Shown here in pieces: positions 7,342 through 16,225 of a DNA stretch of 37,904 nucleotides; position 1 is the stretch's first letter, and each line of letters opens with the position of its first letter. A model generated the notes under the pieces. That model was not told where the DNA came from. It saw only the letters and a program-made list of their open reading frames with translations, and ran no database searches. The position numbers and the translations under genes are program-made. This DNA comes from Sedimenticola sp. (lineage in GTDB: Bacteria > Pseudomonadota > Gammaproteobacteria > Chromatiales > Chromatiaceae): the NCBI GenBank assembly GCA_030619405.1, contig JAUXBK010000002.1:1-37904 (forward strand), written 5' to 3'.

Positions 7342-8760
7342 TTGTTACACTGTGTCTTAATTAACGAAGTAATCGTGATCCGATGGTTGAATGATGTGAA
7401 TAAAAAATCCAAACCAAAAACGGGTATCTATCACGCCCCCTGGGAAAAGAGTTTCGACAAGATCCTCACCCCCTTTGAAGAGTTCATACACCGCCAGACC
7501 ACTAGTGGTCTGCTGTTGATGGGTACGGCCGTTCTCGCATTGGTATTGGCCAATGGGCCGCTGGCCTCCGCCTACGAACATCTGGTGCACACCCCCATCG
7601 GCCTTGCCATCGGTGGCTGGACGCTGGAAATGACCCTGCACCACTGGATCAACGATGGCCTGATGGCGCTGTTCTTCTTCGTGGTCGGCCTGGAATTGAA
7701 ACGCGAAATGCTGGTCGGGGAATTGGCCAACCCCCGTCATGCCACGTTGCCAATCGCAGCGGCAGTGGGGGGCATGGTCGTGCCTGCCTTGATCTATTAT
7801 GCCATCAATCCAGACGGCGACGCCGCACTCGGTTGGGGAATCCCCATGGCCACCGACATCGCTTTTGCCATCGGGGCACTGGCCTTGCTGGCGAGCCGGG
7901 TGCCCAAGGCATTGATCACTTTTCTGGTGGCGCTGGCCATTGTGGACGATCTGGGCGCGGTGATGGTGATAGCGGTGTTTTATACCGATACTATTGCGCT
8001 CGTTCCCCTGGCGGCCGCCGGCGCTTTGTTCGCTTTGCTGTTGCTGTTCAATCAGATCGGCATCCGCAAAACCCTGCCCTATTTTGTGGTCGCGGTGCTG
8101 CTGTGGTACGCCTTTCTGCAATCCGGTGTGCACGCTACGCTGGCCGGCATTCTGGGAGCTCTGTCGGTACCAGCGACACCCAAGTACAACCCGGAGCGTT
8201 TCAGTAAACACATCCGGGAGCTGATGCACCGTTTCGATGCCAGCCACCAGCCCGGCAAGAGCATCATGACCAATGACGCACTGCGTGCCGTGGTGCAGAC
8301 CCTGGAAAACGGCGTGCACAGTGTCGAAGCCCCGCTGCAGCGACTGGAACATATCTGGCACATGCCGGTGGCCTACCTGGTCATACCGATCTTTGCCCTG
8401 GCCAATGCCGGCATCCCGCTGGCATTCGATTCACTGGGTGAAGCCCTGACCCATCCGGTGACACTTGGCGTGTCGTTGGGTCTGGTGCTGGGCAAGTTCA
8501 TCGGTATCACCGGCGCCAGCTGGCTGGTGCTGAAACTGGGTGTGGCGGAGTTGCCCAAAGATACCCGATTCACCCAGATCGCCGGTGTGTCGCTACTGGC
8601 GGGGATCGGATTCACCATGTCCATATTTGTTGCCCAGCTTGGATTCGGTGGGCGCGAGGATCTGCTGCTGATGGCCAAGACAGGCATTCTTGCCGCCTCC
8701 CTGCTGGCGGGAATAACCGGTTTCATCTGGCTCTATCTGGTAAGCAAACTGTCCCGATGA
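7342..8760 (+). CDS. nhaA: Na+/H+ antiporter NhaA
   Basis: NhaA exports Na+ in exchange for protons across the inner membrane. About twelve hydrophobic segments are visible. The ion-binding aspartate pair sits in IVDDLGA (D202-D203 counted from base 7342), and the conserved ATDIAFAIG stretch lies before it. The listed start is a TTG giving 472 residues. GTG codons at 7375 or 7396 would give lengths closer to the usual family start, and the next in-frame ATG (about residue 60) is too far in. There is no clear ribosome site. A hydrophilic loop of about 50 residues (about 287-335) is longer than in the E. coli protein. It stands alone, between cassette B and ubiU. Confidence 0.93.
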   Translation: MLHCVLINEVIVIRWLNDVNKKSKPKTGIYHAPWEKSFDKILTPFEEFIHRQTTSGLLLMGTAVLALVLANGPLASAYEHLVHTPIGLAIGGWTLEMTLHHWINDGLMALFFFVVGLELKREMLVGELANPRHATLPIAAAVGGMVVPALIYYAINPDGDAALGWGIPMATDIAFAIGALALLASRVPKALITFLVALAIVDDLGAVMVIAVFYTDTIALVPLAAAGALFALLLLFNQIGIRKTLPYFVVAVLLWYAFLQSGVHATLAGILGALSVPATPKYNPERFSKHIRELMHRFDASHQPGKSIMTNDALRAVVQTLENGVHSVEAPLQRLEHIWHMPVAYLVIPIFALANAGIPLAFDSLGEALTHPVTLGVSLGLVLGKFIGITGASWLVLKLGVAELPKDTRFTQIAGVSLLAGIGFTMSIFVAQLGFGGREDLLLMAKTGILAASLLAGITGFIWLYLVSKLSR

Positions 8761-8791
8761 TCCATTTGGTCGCCGTTCACGGTTACTCCAT

Positions 8792-8805
8792 TTGATATGG
8801 GTCAT
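8792..8805 (+). promoter_or_regulatory. Candidate FNR-type site upstream of ubiU
   Basis: TTGAT-ATGG-GTCAT matches 8 of 10 positions of the FNR consensus TTGAT-N4-ATCAA. A TGAAAT hexamer at 8828-8833 is placed where a class II FNR promoter would have its -10. UbiUV act only without oxygen and ubiUV are FNR-regulated in E. coli, so the site makes sense, but it is imperfect. Confidence 0.35.
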
Positions 8806-8872
8806 GTACCCGAGGAGTGGAGTGGATTGAAATGGACATTTTTGGGTTGCAATCTCTGAGTGGTCTTCCTTG

Positions 8873-9868
8873 ATGGAACTGGTCTGTCCGGCAGGTAATC
8901 TTCCTTCGCTGAAAGCGGCTGTGGACAATGGAGCAGATGCGGTCTATTTCGGCTTTCGGGATGACACCAATGCCCGCCATTTCGCCGGGCTCAATTTCGG
9001 ACCCGCAAAGATTGCGAAGGGGATTCGCTACGCCCGCCAGCGTGGAGTGAAGGTGTTTCTTGCGCTCAATACCTACCCACAGCCCGCCGGCTGGTCACGC
9101 TGGCAGAACGCGGTGGATCAGGCGGCGGATCTCCGGGTGGATGCCATGATCGCCGCCGATATCGGGGTGCTGGATTATGCAGCCGAACGCTATCCGGAGT
9201 TGAATCTGCACCTCTCGGTCCAGGGCTCTGCCACCAACTATGAGGCATTGAAGTTCTACCAGGACAATTTCGCTGTCCGGCGGGCGGTGCTGCCCCGGGT
9301 GCTCTCACTCAGCCAGGTGCAGCAGCTGGTCGAACACAGCCCGGTGCAGGTGGAGGTGTTCGGGTTCGGAAGCCTCTGCATCATGGTCGAGGGACGCTGC
9401 ATCCTCTCATCCTACGCGACCGGTCGCTCCCCCAACACCTTTGGCGCCTGCTCACCGGCCAGTCACGTCGAGTGGAGAGAGACCGCCCTCGGTCTGGAGA
9501 CCCACTTGGGCGGCATCCTGATCGAGCGCTGCGGCACCGGGGAGAAGGCAGGCTACCCAACGCTCTGTAAAGGGAGCTTCAATGTGGGTGGCAACACCTA
9601 TCATGCACTCGAGGAACCCACCAGCCTCAATACCCTGGAGCTGCTCCCCTCACTCCATGCTGCCGGTGTGGCGGCAATAAAGATCGAGGGGCGCCAGCGC
9701 AGCCCGGTGTATGTGGCACAGGTGACCCGAGTGTGGCGTGCGGCGCTCGACGCCTGCCAGCGGGATCCCGACAACTACAGGCCCAGACACGAATGGATGG
9801 CAGAGCTGAGCAAAGTCTCTGAAGGCACCCAGACGACCCTCGGCGCCTACAGCAGGCCCTGGCAGTGA
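8873..9868 (+). CDS. ubiU: O2-independent ubiquinone hydroxylase subunit UbiU (U32 peptidase family)
   Basis: UbiU and UbiV form an Fe-S heterodimer that hydroxylates ubiquinone precursors without oxygen, using prephenate as oxygen donor. From the ATG at 8873 the protein has 331 residues. The four cluster cysteines fall at C169, C176, C193 and C232, exactly the numbering of E. coli UbiU. The N-terminal MELVCPAGNLPSLKAAVDNG is typical. The preceding TTG at 8870 is less likely as a start. ubiV follows after 23 bases in the same direction, and ubiT converges on the pair. It was formerly annotated as a peptidase; the cysteine pattern supports the hydroxylase role. Confidence 0.93.
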   Translation: MELVCPAGNLPSLKAAVDNGADAVYFGFRDDTNARHFAGLNFGPAKIAKGIRYARQRGVKVFLALNTYPQPAGWSRWQNAVDQAADLRVDAMIAADIGVLDYAAERYPELNLHLSVQGSATNYEALKFYQDNFAVRRAVLPRVLSLSQVQQLVEHSPVQVEVFGFGSLCIMVEGRCILSSYATGRSPNTFGACSPASHVEWRETALGLETHLGGILIERCGTGEKAGYPTLCKGSFNVGGNTYHALEEPTSLNTLELLPSLHAAGVAAIKIEGRQRSPVYVAQVTRVWRAALDACQRDPDNYRPRHEWMAELSKVSEGTQTTLGAYSRPWQ

Positions 9869-9891
9869 TTGGGTGAGGGCCCGAAAAATAT

Positions 9892-10806
9892 ATGGACAGA
9901 CGACCCAGACTCTCCCTCGGACCGGTGCTCTACTACTGGCCCAGGGAGCAGTTGCTCGCATTCTACGAACAGGTGGCCGCATCGCCGGTGGATATCGTCT
10001 ACCTCGGTGAGTCGGTCTGCTCCAAGCGCACACTGATGCGTACCGACGACTGGTTCGATCTCGCTGCCCGTCTCCAGGCGGCAGGCAAGGAGGTGGTCAT
10101 CTCCACCCTGGCCCTGCTCGAGGCCGAATCCGAGTTGAAACGGCTCAAGCGCATCTGTGACAACGGGGAGTACCTGGTCGAAGCCAACGACATGGGGGCG
10201 GTGCAGTTGATGCGGGACAAGACCTTCGTCGCCGGCCACAGCGTCAATATCTACAATGACCGCACCCTGGCACTGCTGGCCCGGCAGGGGCTGAAGCGCT
10301 GGGTCTTCCCTCTGGAACTCTCCCACCAGACGCTGGCGGATATGCAGGCAGCGCGCCCGCCAGGTGTGGAAACCGAGCTGTTTGCCTATGGTCGCCTGCC
10401 GCTGGCCTATTCGGCGCGCTGCTTTACCGCGCGGGCCCACAATCTGCCGAAGGACGACTGCCAATACCGTTGCCTCGACTATCCGGACGGCCTGACGCTC
10501 TCCGCCCAGGACGATACCCGGTTCCTCGCGCTCAACGGCATCCAGACCCAGTCCGCCCACACCTGTAACCTGCTGGGCGAACTGGATCGCATACGTGAGC
10601 TTGGGGTGGAGGTGGTGCGCATCAGCCCCCAGTCACACCATATGGAGCGGATAATCGAGACCTTCCATAAATGTCTGGACGGGGAGATGGCACCGGCAGC
10701 GGGGCATGCGTCACTGGAACCGCTGATGCCGGTTGGCTCGTGCAACGGCTACTGGCACGGTGAGGCGGGCATGATGTCCCAGTCCCAGGCTGCGATCGAG
10801 GGATGA
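9892..10806 (+). CDS. ubiV: O2-independent ubiquinone hydroxylase subunit UbiV (U32 peptidase family)
   Basis: The protein has 304 residues and opens RLSLGPVLYYWPRE, as in UbiV. The Fe-S cysteines are at C43 (GESVCSK), C177 (SARCFTAR), C190 and C194 (DDCQYRC), matching the E. coli set C39, C180, C193 and C197. It pairs with UbiU in anaerobic ubiquinone hydroxylation. A GGTGAGG ribosome site lies upstream of the ATG. It is 23 bases downstream of ubiU, so almost certainly on the same transcript. A minor oddity is the convergent ubiT only 29 bases beyond its stop. Confidence 0.93.
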   Translation: MDRRPRLSLGPVLYYWPREQLLAFYEQVAASPVDIVYLGESVCSKRTLMRTDDWFDLAARLQAAGKEVVISTLALLEAESELKRLKRICDNGEYLVEANDMGAVQLMRDKTFVAGHSVNIYNDRTLALLARQGLKRWVFPLELSHQTLADMQAARPPGVETELFAYGRLPLAYSARCFTARAHNLPKDDCQYRCLDYPDGLTLSAQDDTRFLALNGIQTQSAHTCNLLGELDRIRELGVEVVRISPQSHHMERIIETFHKCLDGEMAPAAGHASLEPLMPVGSCNGYWHGEAGMMSQSQAAIEG

Positions 10807-10835
10807 TTTAGGCTGCTCAGCGGAAACAGACGGGG

Positions 10836-11369
10836 TCAGGATGTGCGGCCGGTCATAGGCCGTTTGCGGCCCAGGGGGCCGAACTCGGGAATCCGACTGA
10901 TGACGGCCGTCGCACCATCGAGCAGTTTGAGCAACAGGCCGAGGCGGTCGTCCAGCTCCAGGGCATCGAGGAAGTTCTTCACGTAGAGGCCCAGCTCGGT
11001 ATCGCCACCCAGACGCAGCCTGCGATTGAAGAACAGGGTGTCGGGGTCCTCGCGGCGGGTCGCCAGCAGAAGAAAGTCGTAGATCGAACCCTCGATACTG
11101 AGATCGTGGGGCAAACTGCTGTCCGCCGCTCTGAGTTTTCCGTTCAGCAGCGTGATGCGGTAGCTGAGACGGGCATCCACGACATCGACCAGCATCACCT
11201 TCTGCTCGAGAAACTCCAGCTCACCATCTGCGAGTTCCGGGGCAAAAATGCGGTTGAGAATCTTTACCAGCACCTGACTGTGAGCCGCACTGGGGATGAG
11301 CCCCAGCGGGAAGGCAAATGGTTTAGGCAACAAGGGGGAGCGTGAAAGATGGTCAGTAGTGTTACTCAT
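10836..11369 (-). CDS. ubiT: UbiT, SCP2-domain accessory factor of anaerobic ubiquinone synthesis
   Basis: The protein has 177 residues and an SCP2 sterol-carrier fold from about residue 30 to 145 (for example LRAADSSLPHDLSIEGSIYD and FNRRLRLGGDTELGLYVKN). UbiT binds isoprenoid lipids and is required with UbiUV for O2-independent ubiquinone synthesis. The ATG is preceded by GGGAG. It faces ubiV with 29 bases between stops and follows mobA on the same strand after 91 bases. That places two genes for anaerobic respiration (ubiquinone and molybdenum cofactor) in a row. Confidence 0.88.
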   Translation of the reverse strand: MSNTTDHLSRSPLLPKPFAFPLGLIPSAAHSQVLVKILNRIFAPELADGELEFLEQKVMLVDVVDARLSYRITLLNGKLRAADSSLPHDLSIEGSIYDFLLLATRREDPDTLFFNRRLRLGGDTELGLYVKNFLDALELDDRLGLLLKLLDGATAVISRIPEFGPLGRKRPMTGRTS

Positions 11370-11404
11370 AATGGGCTCCCGCTGTTGATATCCGGCCAGT
11401 CTGT

Positions 11405-11433
11405 ATCCTTATGGATCAGGCGGTTTTTGTCAA
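11405..11433 (-). promoter_or_regulatory. Candidate promoter for ubiT
   Basis: On the minus strand, TTGACA (complement of 11428-11433) is followed after 17 bases by AAGGAT (11405-11410), a weak -10. The -35 is perfect but the -10 matches only 3 of 6, so an activator would be expected. It lies in the gap between mobA and ubiT. Confidence 0.3.
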
Positions 11434-11460
11434 CGCCTGAAAATGGAAGGTTTTTTGTAA

Positions 11461-12081
11461 CTATTCAGCACTGTCTGTGAATCGTGGCGGTCCCTCCTGC
11501 AGCAGTCGGTCGCGATCCGCCGGGGTATTGATATTGCGAAAGGCATTGGCGGAATCGGTGAAATCGGCCAAGGTTACCCGATGTTGCCCATACCAAAGTT
11601 CGATCTTGCGATCACCCCGGGCCAGATATTGCGCCAGGCTTGCGATCAGTGCCCGAGGGATCAAGGCGTACACCGGCTGCAAGCGGGTCCCGTCATGGGC
11701 GACGGCAAGTTCCGCATCGCTGAGTTCCAGAGCGCTCTTCATGCGCTCCACATAGTCGGTCGGCAGCAGTGGCCCGTCGCAGGGCAGGGTAATTATATAA
11801 GGTGTGGAACTGGCTTGCAGCGCAGTGTGAAAACCAGCCAGAGGACCTTGGTAATCGCTGAGCTCGTCGGACAGCACAGGATGACCGAAGCACTGGTAGC
11901 GCTCAAGGTTGCGATTAGCGTTGATCAGGACTGCGCCGGCTTGTGGGGCGATAGCTGCGAGAACGTACTCGATCAGTGCCCGCCCACCCAGGTTCACCAG
12001 CCCCTTGTCCACGCCGCCCATGCGCCGGCCACGGCCGCCTGCGAGTATTACCGCGGTGATCTCCTCGTTGCTGATGCTCAT
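11461..12081 (-). CDS. mobA: Molybdenum cofactor guanylyltransferase MobA
   Basis: MobA transfers GMP from GTP to molybdopterin, giving the guanine dinucleotide cofactor of nitrate reductase-type enzymes. The protein has 206 residues. The nucleotide-binding signature LAGGRGRRMGGVDK spans about residues 13-26, and the metal-binding aspartate is in LPCDGPLL (D102). The length is usual for the family. The gene is the first of a mobA-ubiT run on the minus strand and is divergent from pckA. No mobB lies beside it. Confidence 0.93.
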   Translation of the reverse strand: MSISNEEITAVILAGGRGRRMGGVDKGLVNLGGRALIEYVLAAIAPQAGAVLINANRNLERYQCFGHPVLSDELSDYQGPLAGFHTALQASSTPYIITLPCDGPLLPTDYVERMKSALELSDAELAVAHDGTRLQPVYALIPRALIASLAQYLARGDRKIELWYGQHRVTLADFTDSANAFRNINTPADRDRLLQEGPPRFTDSAE

Positions 12082-12301
12082 TCCGGTTTGCTGTCCACGG
12101 TTTATGGGTCGGTCCTGTCATCGTGATCAAAGCGGATTGAACACAGCCATATTCCAGACAAAAAAGCGGTCACCTGACGAACACACTTTTACAGGATAGC
12201 TTGGTATTTATCAACGACTCTATGCGGACACAGAAGCGGAAGGGAGCAGCATGTCGCCTCATCGGTGAACTCATTCGCAGCCACAAAACTAAAATACAAT
12301 C

Positions 12302-12310
12302 TGGTATGAT
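12302..12310 (+). promoter_or_regulatory. Candidate extended -10 promoter of pckA
   Basis: TGGTATGAT fits the extended -10 pattern TGn-TATAAT with one mismatch and lies about 50 bases before the pckA ATG. No good -35 is visible, which is common for extended -10 promoters. A perfect TTTGATCAAA palindrome (12330-12339) in the leader could be an operator. Confidence 0.35.
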
Positions 12311-12357
12311 AATTTGCCTTTGATAGTTCTTTGATCAAATAAACCCAGGAGTGAGTT

Positions 12358-13935
12358 ATGAGCAGTATAGATCTGGATTACCTGTCTTTGCATCCGGACA
12401 TCACCTGTTACCGCTGGCCTACGCCAAGATTGGTAGAGCAGGCGGTGAAGAACAACGAAGGTCATCTGCTGCATAATCTTGCACTGGCTGTGCGTACCGG
12501 GCACACCGGACGTTCTCCCAAGGATCGCTTCATAGTGGATGATGAGATGACCCATTCGTCCATTTCATGGAATGACATAAACCAGCCGATCAGTGAGGCC
12601 GCTTTCGATGGAGTATTCGCTCGGGTAAAGCAGTATTTTCGTGCCTACAGCGCCTATGTGGAGGATGTCTATGCAGGCGCTGACAGCCGTTACCGGGTGC
12701 CGATACGTTTCATCGGCACGGCCGCCTGGCAGGCCCTGTTCGTGCGCAATATGTTTGTCTTGCCAAAGTCAGAGAAGTTAGAAGAGTTCGAGCCTGCATG
12801 GAATATAGTAGCGGCCCCACAGATGAGCGTGGATGAGCCGACTGCCCATGAACTCGGATTGAGATCGAACGACTTCGTCCTGATTAATTTCAGCAAGAAG
12901 CTGATTTTGATCGGTGGCACCGGTTACGCCGGTGAGATCAAGAAATCGGTATTCACCGTATTGAATTATCTCCTGCCGAAGCGGGGGATACTGCCCATGC
13001 ATTCGTCGGTTAATGTAAGCAATGATGATGTTGTTACCGTCTTTTTTGGTCTTTCCGGTACCGGAAAGACCACGCTTTCGATGGACCCGGAACGACGCTT
13101 CCTGGGTGATGACGAACATGGATGGAGCGACGATGGTGTCTATAACTTCGAAGGAGGATGCTACGCAAAAACCATTCGCCTCTCCGCTGAAGATGAGCCT
13201 CTGATCTATGCGGCGACTGAACGTCATGGTACAACGATAGAGAATGTGGCCTGGAATCCTCTCACCCGCTTTATAGACTATAACGATGGTGATTATACGG
13301 AGAATGGCCGGGCTTCGTTTTCCATCGATGCCATTCCCAATGCTATTCAAAGTGGACAGACCGGACATCCGGACTGCATTATTTTTCTGACCGCCGATGC
13401 GTTCGGTGTATTACCGCCGGTAGCCCGGTTATCCCCCAAGCAGGCGGCTTACCATTTCAGCCTGGGATACACCGCAAAAGTGGCCGGCACCGAACGTGGT
13501 GTGAAGGAACCAGAACCGGTGTTCAGCGCCCTTTATGGCGAACCCTTCTTCCCGCGCAATCACTCTGAATATATTCAGCTCTTCATGGACAAGATTCGTC
13601 AGCATGAGGTACCCGTGTGGTTGGTAAATACGGGTTGGACCGGCGGTAAGTTCGGGGTGGGCAAGCGCATCGATATCCCTGTTACAAGGGCGATCATCCG
13701 AGCCATTCAGAGCGGCGAACTCAACGATGTGAAGTTTGAACGCGACAAGGTTTTTGGATTCGACGTCCCCTCCAGTTGTCCGGGTGTACCTTCCAGAATA
13801 CTTGATCCTGCCTCAACGTGGAGAGACAGGGGAGCCTACGAGATAGAGCAGCGAGCACTGGCGGAGAAATTTATCGAACGCGCCAATTCCCTTGATTTGC
13901 CGTCCGAGGTAGCGCGCCAGAATCCTCAGGTTTAG
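12358..13935 (+). CDS. pckA: Phosphoenolpyruvate carboxykinase (ATP)
   Basis: This enzyme converts oxaloacetate and ATP to PEP, CO2 and ADP (gluconeogenic or reverse direction). It has 525 residues, the normal length. Visible are RTGHTGRSPKDRF (about 47-59), the kinase-1a loop GLSGTGKTTLS at about 231-241, GDDEHGW just after it, and VNTGWTGGKFGVGKR (about 421-435). A GGAG ribosome site precedes the ATG. The base composition is visibly more AT-rich than the flanking genes, which may reflect separate ancestry. Together with ppdK, 3.3 kb away, it gives the cell two routes linking PEP to C3/C4 acids. Confidence 0.96.
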   Translation: MSSIDLDYLSLHPDITCYRWPTPRLVEQAVKNNEGHLLHNLALAVRTGHTGRSPKDRFIVDDEMTHSSISWNDINQPISEAAFDGVFARVKQYFRAYSAYVEDVYAGADSRYRVPIRFIGTAAWQALFVRNMFVLPKSEKLEEFEPAWNIVAAPQMSVDEPTAHELGLRSNDFVLINFSKKLILIGGTGYAGEIKKSVFTVLNYLLPKRGILPMHSSVNVSNDDVVTVFFGLSGTGKTTLSMDPERRFLGDDEHGWSDDGVYNFEGGCYAKTIRLSAEDEPLIYAATERHGTTIENVAWNPLTRFIDYNDGDYTENGRASFSIDAIPNAIQSGQTGHPDCIIFLTADAFGVLPPVARLSPKQAAYHFSLGYTAKVAGTERGVKEPEPVFSALYGEPFFPRNHSEYIQLFMDKIRQHEVPVWLVNTGWTGGKFGVGKRIDIPVTRAIIRAIQSGELNDVKFERDKVFGFDVPSSCPGVPSRILDPASTWRDRGAYEIEQRALAEKFIERANSLDLPSEVARQNPQV

Positions 13936-13954
13936 GGCCGCCGGAGCAGGAACC

Positions 13955-14419
13955 CTATCTGGGTCCCGGTCTCCCCACTCGGGGGGCCGGTCGGGGGGCA
14001 GGCAGCGGGACGGGGCGTCCCGCGCCCGGTCTGTTGCCATCCTGCAGTCTGCGCTCTCTTATCTCCTCCCGCGGCTGCGGATCGCTCCATCGGCTGTACC
14101 CGCCGTATTCCAGGCGCCCCTCTCCGCTCTCTTCCCTTGTCTCAGAGGGGCTGTTCAGCGCCTGCTCCTGCTGTTCCAGGCGCTGCTTTTCCAGCTCATC
14201 GGCCATCTTTTCGGTCTGTTTCAGGTTCTTTTCCGCCGCTTCCACATTGGCCTGGGAAGGTGCAGGTGCCAGCGGCACCGCTTCCACCTCTACCGAATTC
14301 GACGGCGGGGTTGAAGAGTAGGTTACGTGGCCAGCGTCATCCACCGATTTATAGACCGTCTCTGCCGCAACCGGTGTCGCTGACAGCACGACCAGAAGGG
14401 ATAGCATATATCTTTGCAT
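13955..14419 (-). CDS. DUF4124 domain secreted protein
   Basis: From the ATG at 14419 the protein has 154 residues. It has a signal peptide (MQRYMLSLLVVLSATPVAAE), then a DUF4124 region (TVYKSVDDAGHVTYSSTPP), a glutamine/glutamate-rich helical stretch and a proline/arginine-rich tail ending in repeated RP pairs. An ATG 10 codons upstream (14449) would spoil the signal peptide, so the inner start is preferred. DUF4124 proteins are periplasmic and of unknown function. It converges with pckA, the stops being 19 bases apart. Confidence 0.75.
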   Translation of the reverse strand: MQRYMLSLLVVLSATPVAAETVYKSVDDAGHVTYSSTPPSNSVEVEAVPLAPAPSQANVEAAEKNLKQTEKMADELEKQRLEQQEQALNSPSETREESGEGRLEYGGYSRWSDPQPREEIRERRLQDGNRPGAGRPVPLPAPRPAPRVGRPGPR

Positions 14420-14493
14420 AAGATCTTTGACTCCAGTTTTTGTGATCATTTACGGGATCATATAGATATTTAGCCGGAAAAACTGCCTCCTCA

Positions 14494-16107
14494 TCAGAAG
14501 CGCCTGCGCAGGTAGCTGATGGCCTGACTGATGGTGAGTTCCATGTTCGAGGGGCCACTGCGGATGTAGAAGAATTCATTCTGCTTGTTACGCAGAAAAA
14601 CCGGCTCCTCTGCCCGTTCGCATTCGATGGCAACCACCTGTCTGCCTTCCAGATCATAGATCGCGAATTGTACGAAACGAGACAGCTCCGGCCCCAGGTG
14701 CTGGTTGAACAGATTCTTGAAATGCAGCCGGCATTTGTCCTCGTTTTCAAATTGATCAGCCTCTGTCCCCATAATAGCACCCGCATCCTCCACTCCGATC
14801 AGCAGAATCCCCCCGTCGGTGTTCATGAACGCAGAGACCCCCTTGAGCCAGGCCAGCTCTATCTCTTTTCCGAACTTGCCGCTGCGCAGGTTCATACGCA
14901 TGGTGGATTTGAACTCCAGGTGGGTGCTCTCGCCACTGTGAATCAGGCTGTACAGGTCATCCTCATAATGCTTCCCGTCGATACTCAGTTTCGGCAGGTC
15001 CTTGAGCTGGGCGCTGTATTTTCGGACCAGCAGCATGGCCAGCAGCGCCGCACCACCCAGCACCGCGATGGCGCTGAACAGTATCAGTTGCCAGTGACGC
15101 ATAAGTACCGAATAGAAACCGGCTATGGGGATTGCCACCCCTAGCCAGGCGCTCTCCTTTGTCTGATACAGTGGCTTGAATCCGCCCCACCACATCTGCC
15201 CGCCACTGGAGAACCGGATCGCCCCGCTCACGGGCTTCCCCTGGCGGCGCCAGGCCTCAACCGCATCGATGGCCAGGGTTCCTCCGTGGCTCCGGCTGGC
15301 AGAGAAAAACGGGTCCTCATTCGATACCACAGGTCCCTCCTTCTCGCCCCGTGGCACATAGACCCCGCCATCCGAAAGAAATATGAAACCCTTCCCCTGC
15401 TTGCCCAGCGGCAACTCATCGACGGTCTTCAGGATGGTGTCCAGTTCCACGTCCAGCGCCACCACTCGAATTGCCTCCCCATCCCGCCAGGCAGCGGAGG
15501 CGGTGATCCCTGTCACCTTCCGGGTGAAGAACAGGTAGGGCCGACCCCAGCTGACTTCACCGCTGGACATCTTCGCGACTGCAGACTTGAACCAGGGCCG
15601 CCGGCGGGGGTCGTAGCTCAGCGTCTCCTCCCAGCTATCCAGCGACTCACCGGAGGCCCGCCACCGACGCCAGGTTACCCGGCCGCTCTCTCCCGGTTCC
15701 CGCTCCCGGCTCAGCCACTGCTGACCATCCCGCATCAGGAAAAACGCCCTGCCCTGGTCGTCCGCAATACTCAAACTGGAGAGCCTTGGCAGATGCGTCA
15801 GCGCGGGGATCAGTTGCCGGGTCAGACGGGCCGGATCACCCAGCTTCAGTTCCTCTGCACGCCCCTGATCTCGCAGTATGGCCAGTTGCCGGGCCACAGG
15901 GTCCAACAGCCGTTTCACCTCTTCCCGCACCAGGGTGGTCGACTGAGAAAGCCGGCCCTGGGCGAGCTCCTTCCGCACCTGGGAGAGCAACAGATAATTG
16001 GCCAGCACCAGGGCCCCCACCGCCAGCAGAACTACCAGTACCAGATCACGAAACAGGTGGAAGCGGACCTGGCCAGGTGAATATTTGAGCAGTGAGAGGA
16101 GTTTCAT
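14494..16107 (-). CDS. Membrane sensor: Cache-type periplasmic domain fused to Schlafen AlbA_2 domain
   Basis: From the ATG at 16107 the protein has 537 residues. A first membrane helix (about 20-40) is followed by a periplasmic region of about 300 residues with Cache features (YDPRRRPWF near 160, and GFIFLSDGGVYV). A second helix follows at about 341-360, then a cytoplasmic AlbA_2/Schlafen domain (PF04326). That domain shows ESTHLEFKS near residue 385, FMNTDGGILLIGVEDAG, and a C-terminal FFYIRSGPSN. AlbA_2 domains bind nucleic acid or nucleotides and usually sit on HTH or helicase-like proteins; here one replaces a kinase or cyclase output. A perfect TATAAT lies 7 bases before the ATG, hinting at a leaderless message. 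An upstream GTG (16149) is possible. Confidence 0.8.
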   Translation of the reverse strand: MKLLSLLKYSPGQVRFHLFRDLVLVVLLAVGALVLANYLLLSQVRKELAQGRLSQSTTLVREEVKRLLDPVARQLAILRDQGRAEELKLGDPARLTRQLIPALTHLPRLSSLSIADDQGRAFFLMRDGQQWLSREREPGESGRVTWRRWRASGESLDSWEETLSYDPRRRPWFKSAVAKMSSGEVSWGRPYLFFTRKVTGITASAAWRDGEAIRVVALDVELDTILKTVDELPLGKQGKGFIFLSDGGVYVPRGEKEGPVVSNEDPFFSASRSHGGTLAIDAVEAWRRQGKPVSGAIRFSSGGQMWWGGFKPLYQTKESAWLGVAIPIAGFYSVLMRHWQLILFSAIAVLGGAALLAMLLVRKYSAQLKDLPKLSIDGKHYEDDLYSLIHSGESTHLEFKSTMRMNLRSGKFGKEIELAWLKGVSAFMNTDGGILLIGVEDAGAIMGTEADQFENEDKCRLHFKNLFNQHLGPELSRFVQFAIYDLEGRQVVAIECERAEEPVFLRNKQNEFFYIRSGPSNMELTISQAISYLRRRF

Positions 16108-16119
16108 GGGCACGATTAT

Positions 16120-16125
16120 ACCGGC
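16120..16125 (-). promoter_or_regulatory. TATAAT -10 directly before the Cache-AlbA_2 gene
   Basis: A perfect TATAAT on the minus strand ends 7 bases before the ATG at 16107. If used, transcription would begin about at the start codon, giving a leaderless mRNA. No convincing -35 is visible and no ribosome site precedes the ATG. Confidence 0.3.
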
Positions 16126-16225
16126 AGCCCGATCGCGGAGCATCCGCACAGTGATAAACTTGCTGTTTCGTTCCCATCACCGGGTGATATGCTGAATAAC
16201 AACGAGCAGGATTCAAGTTAGACCC

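Noticed and set aside
12330-12339. TTTGATCAAA as an FNR or CRP site for pckA
   Set aside because: The spacing of the half-sites does not fit either consensus and it lies downstream of the likely transcription start.
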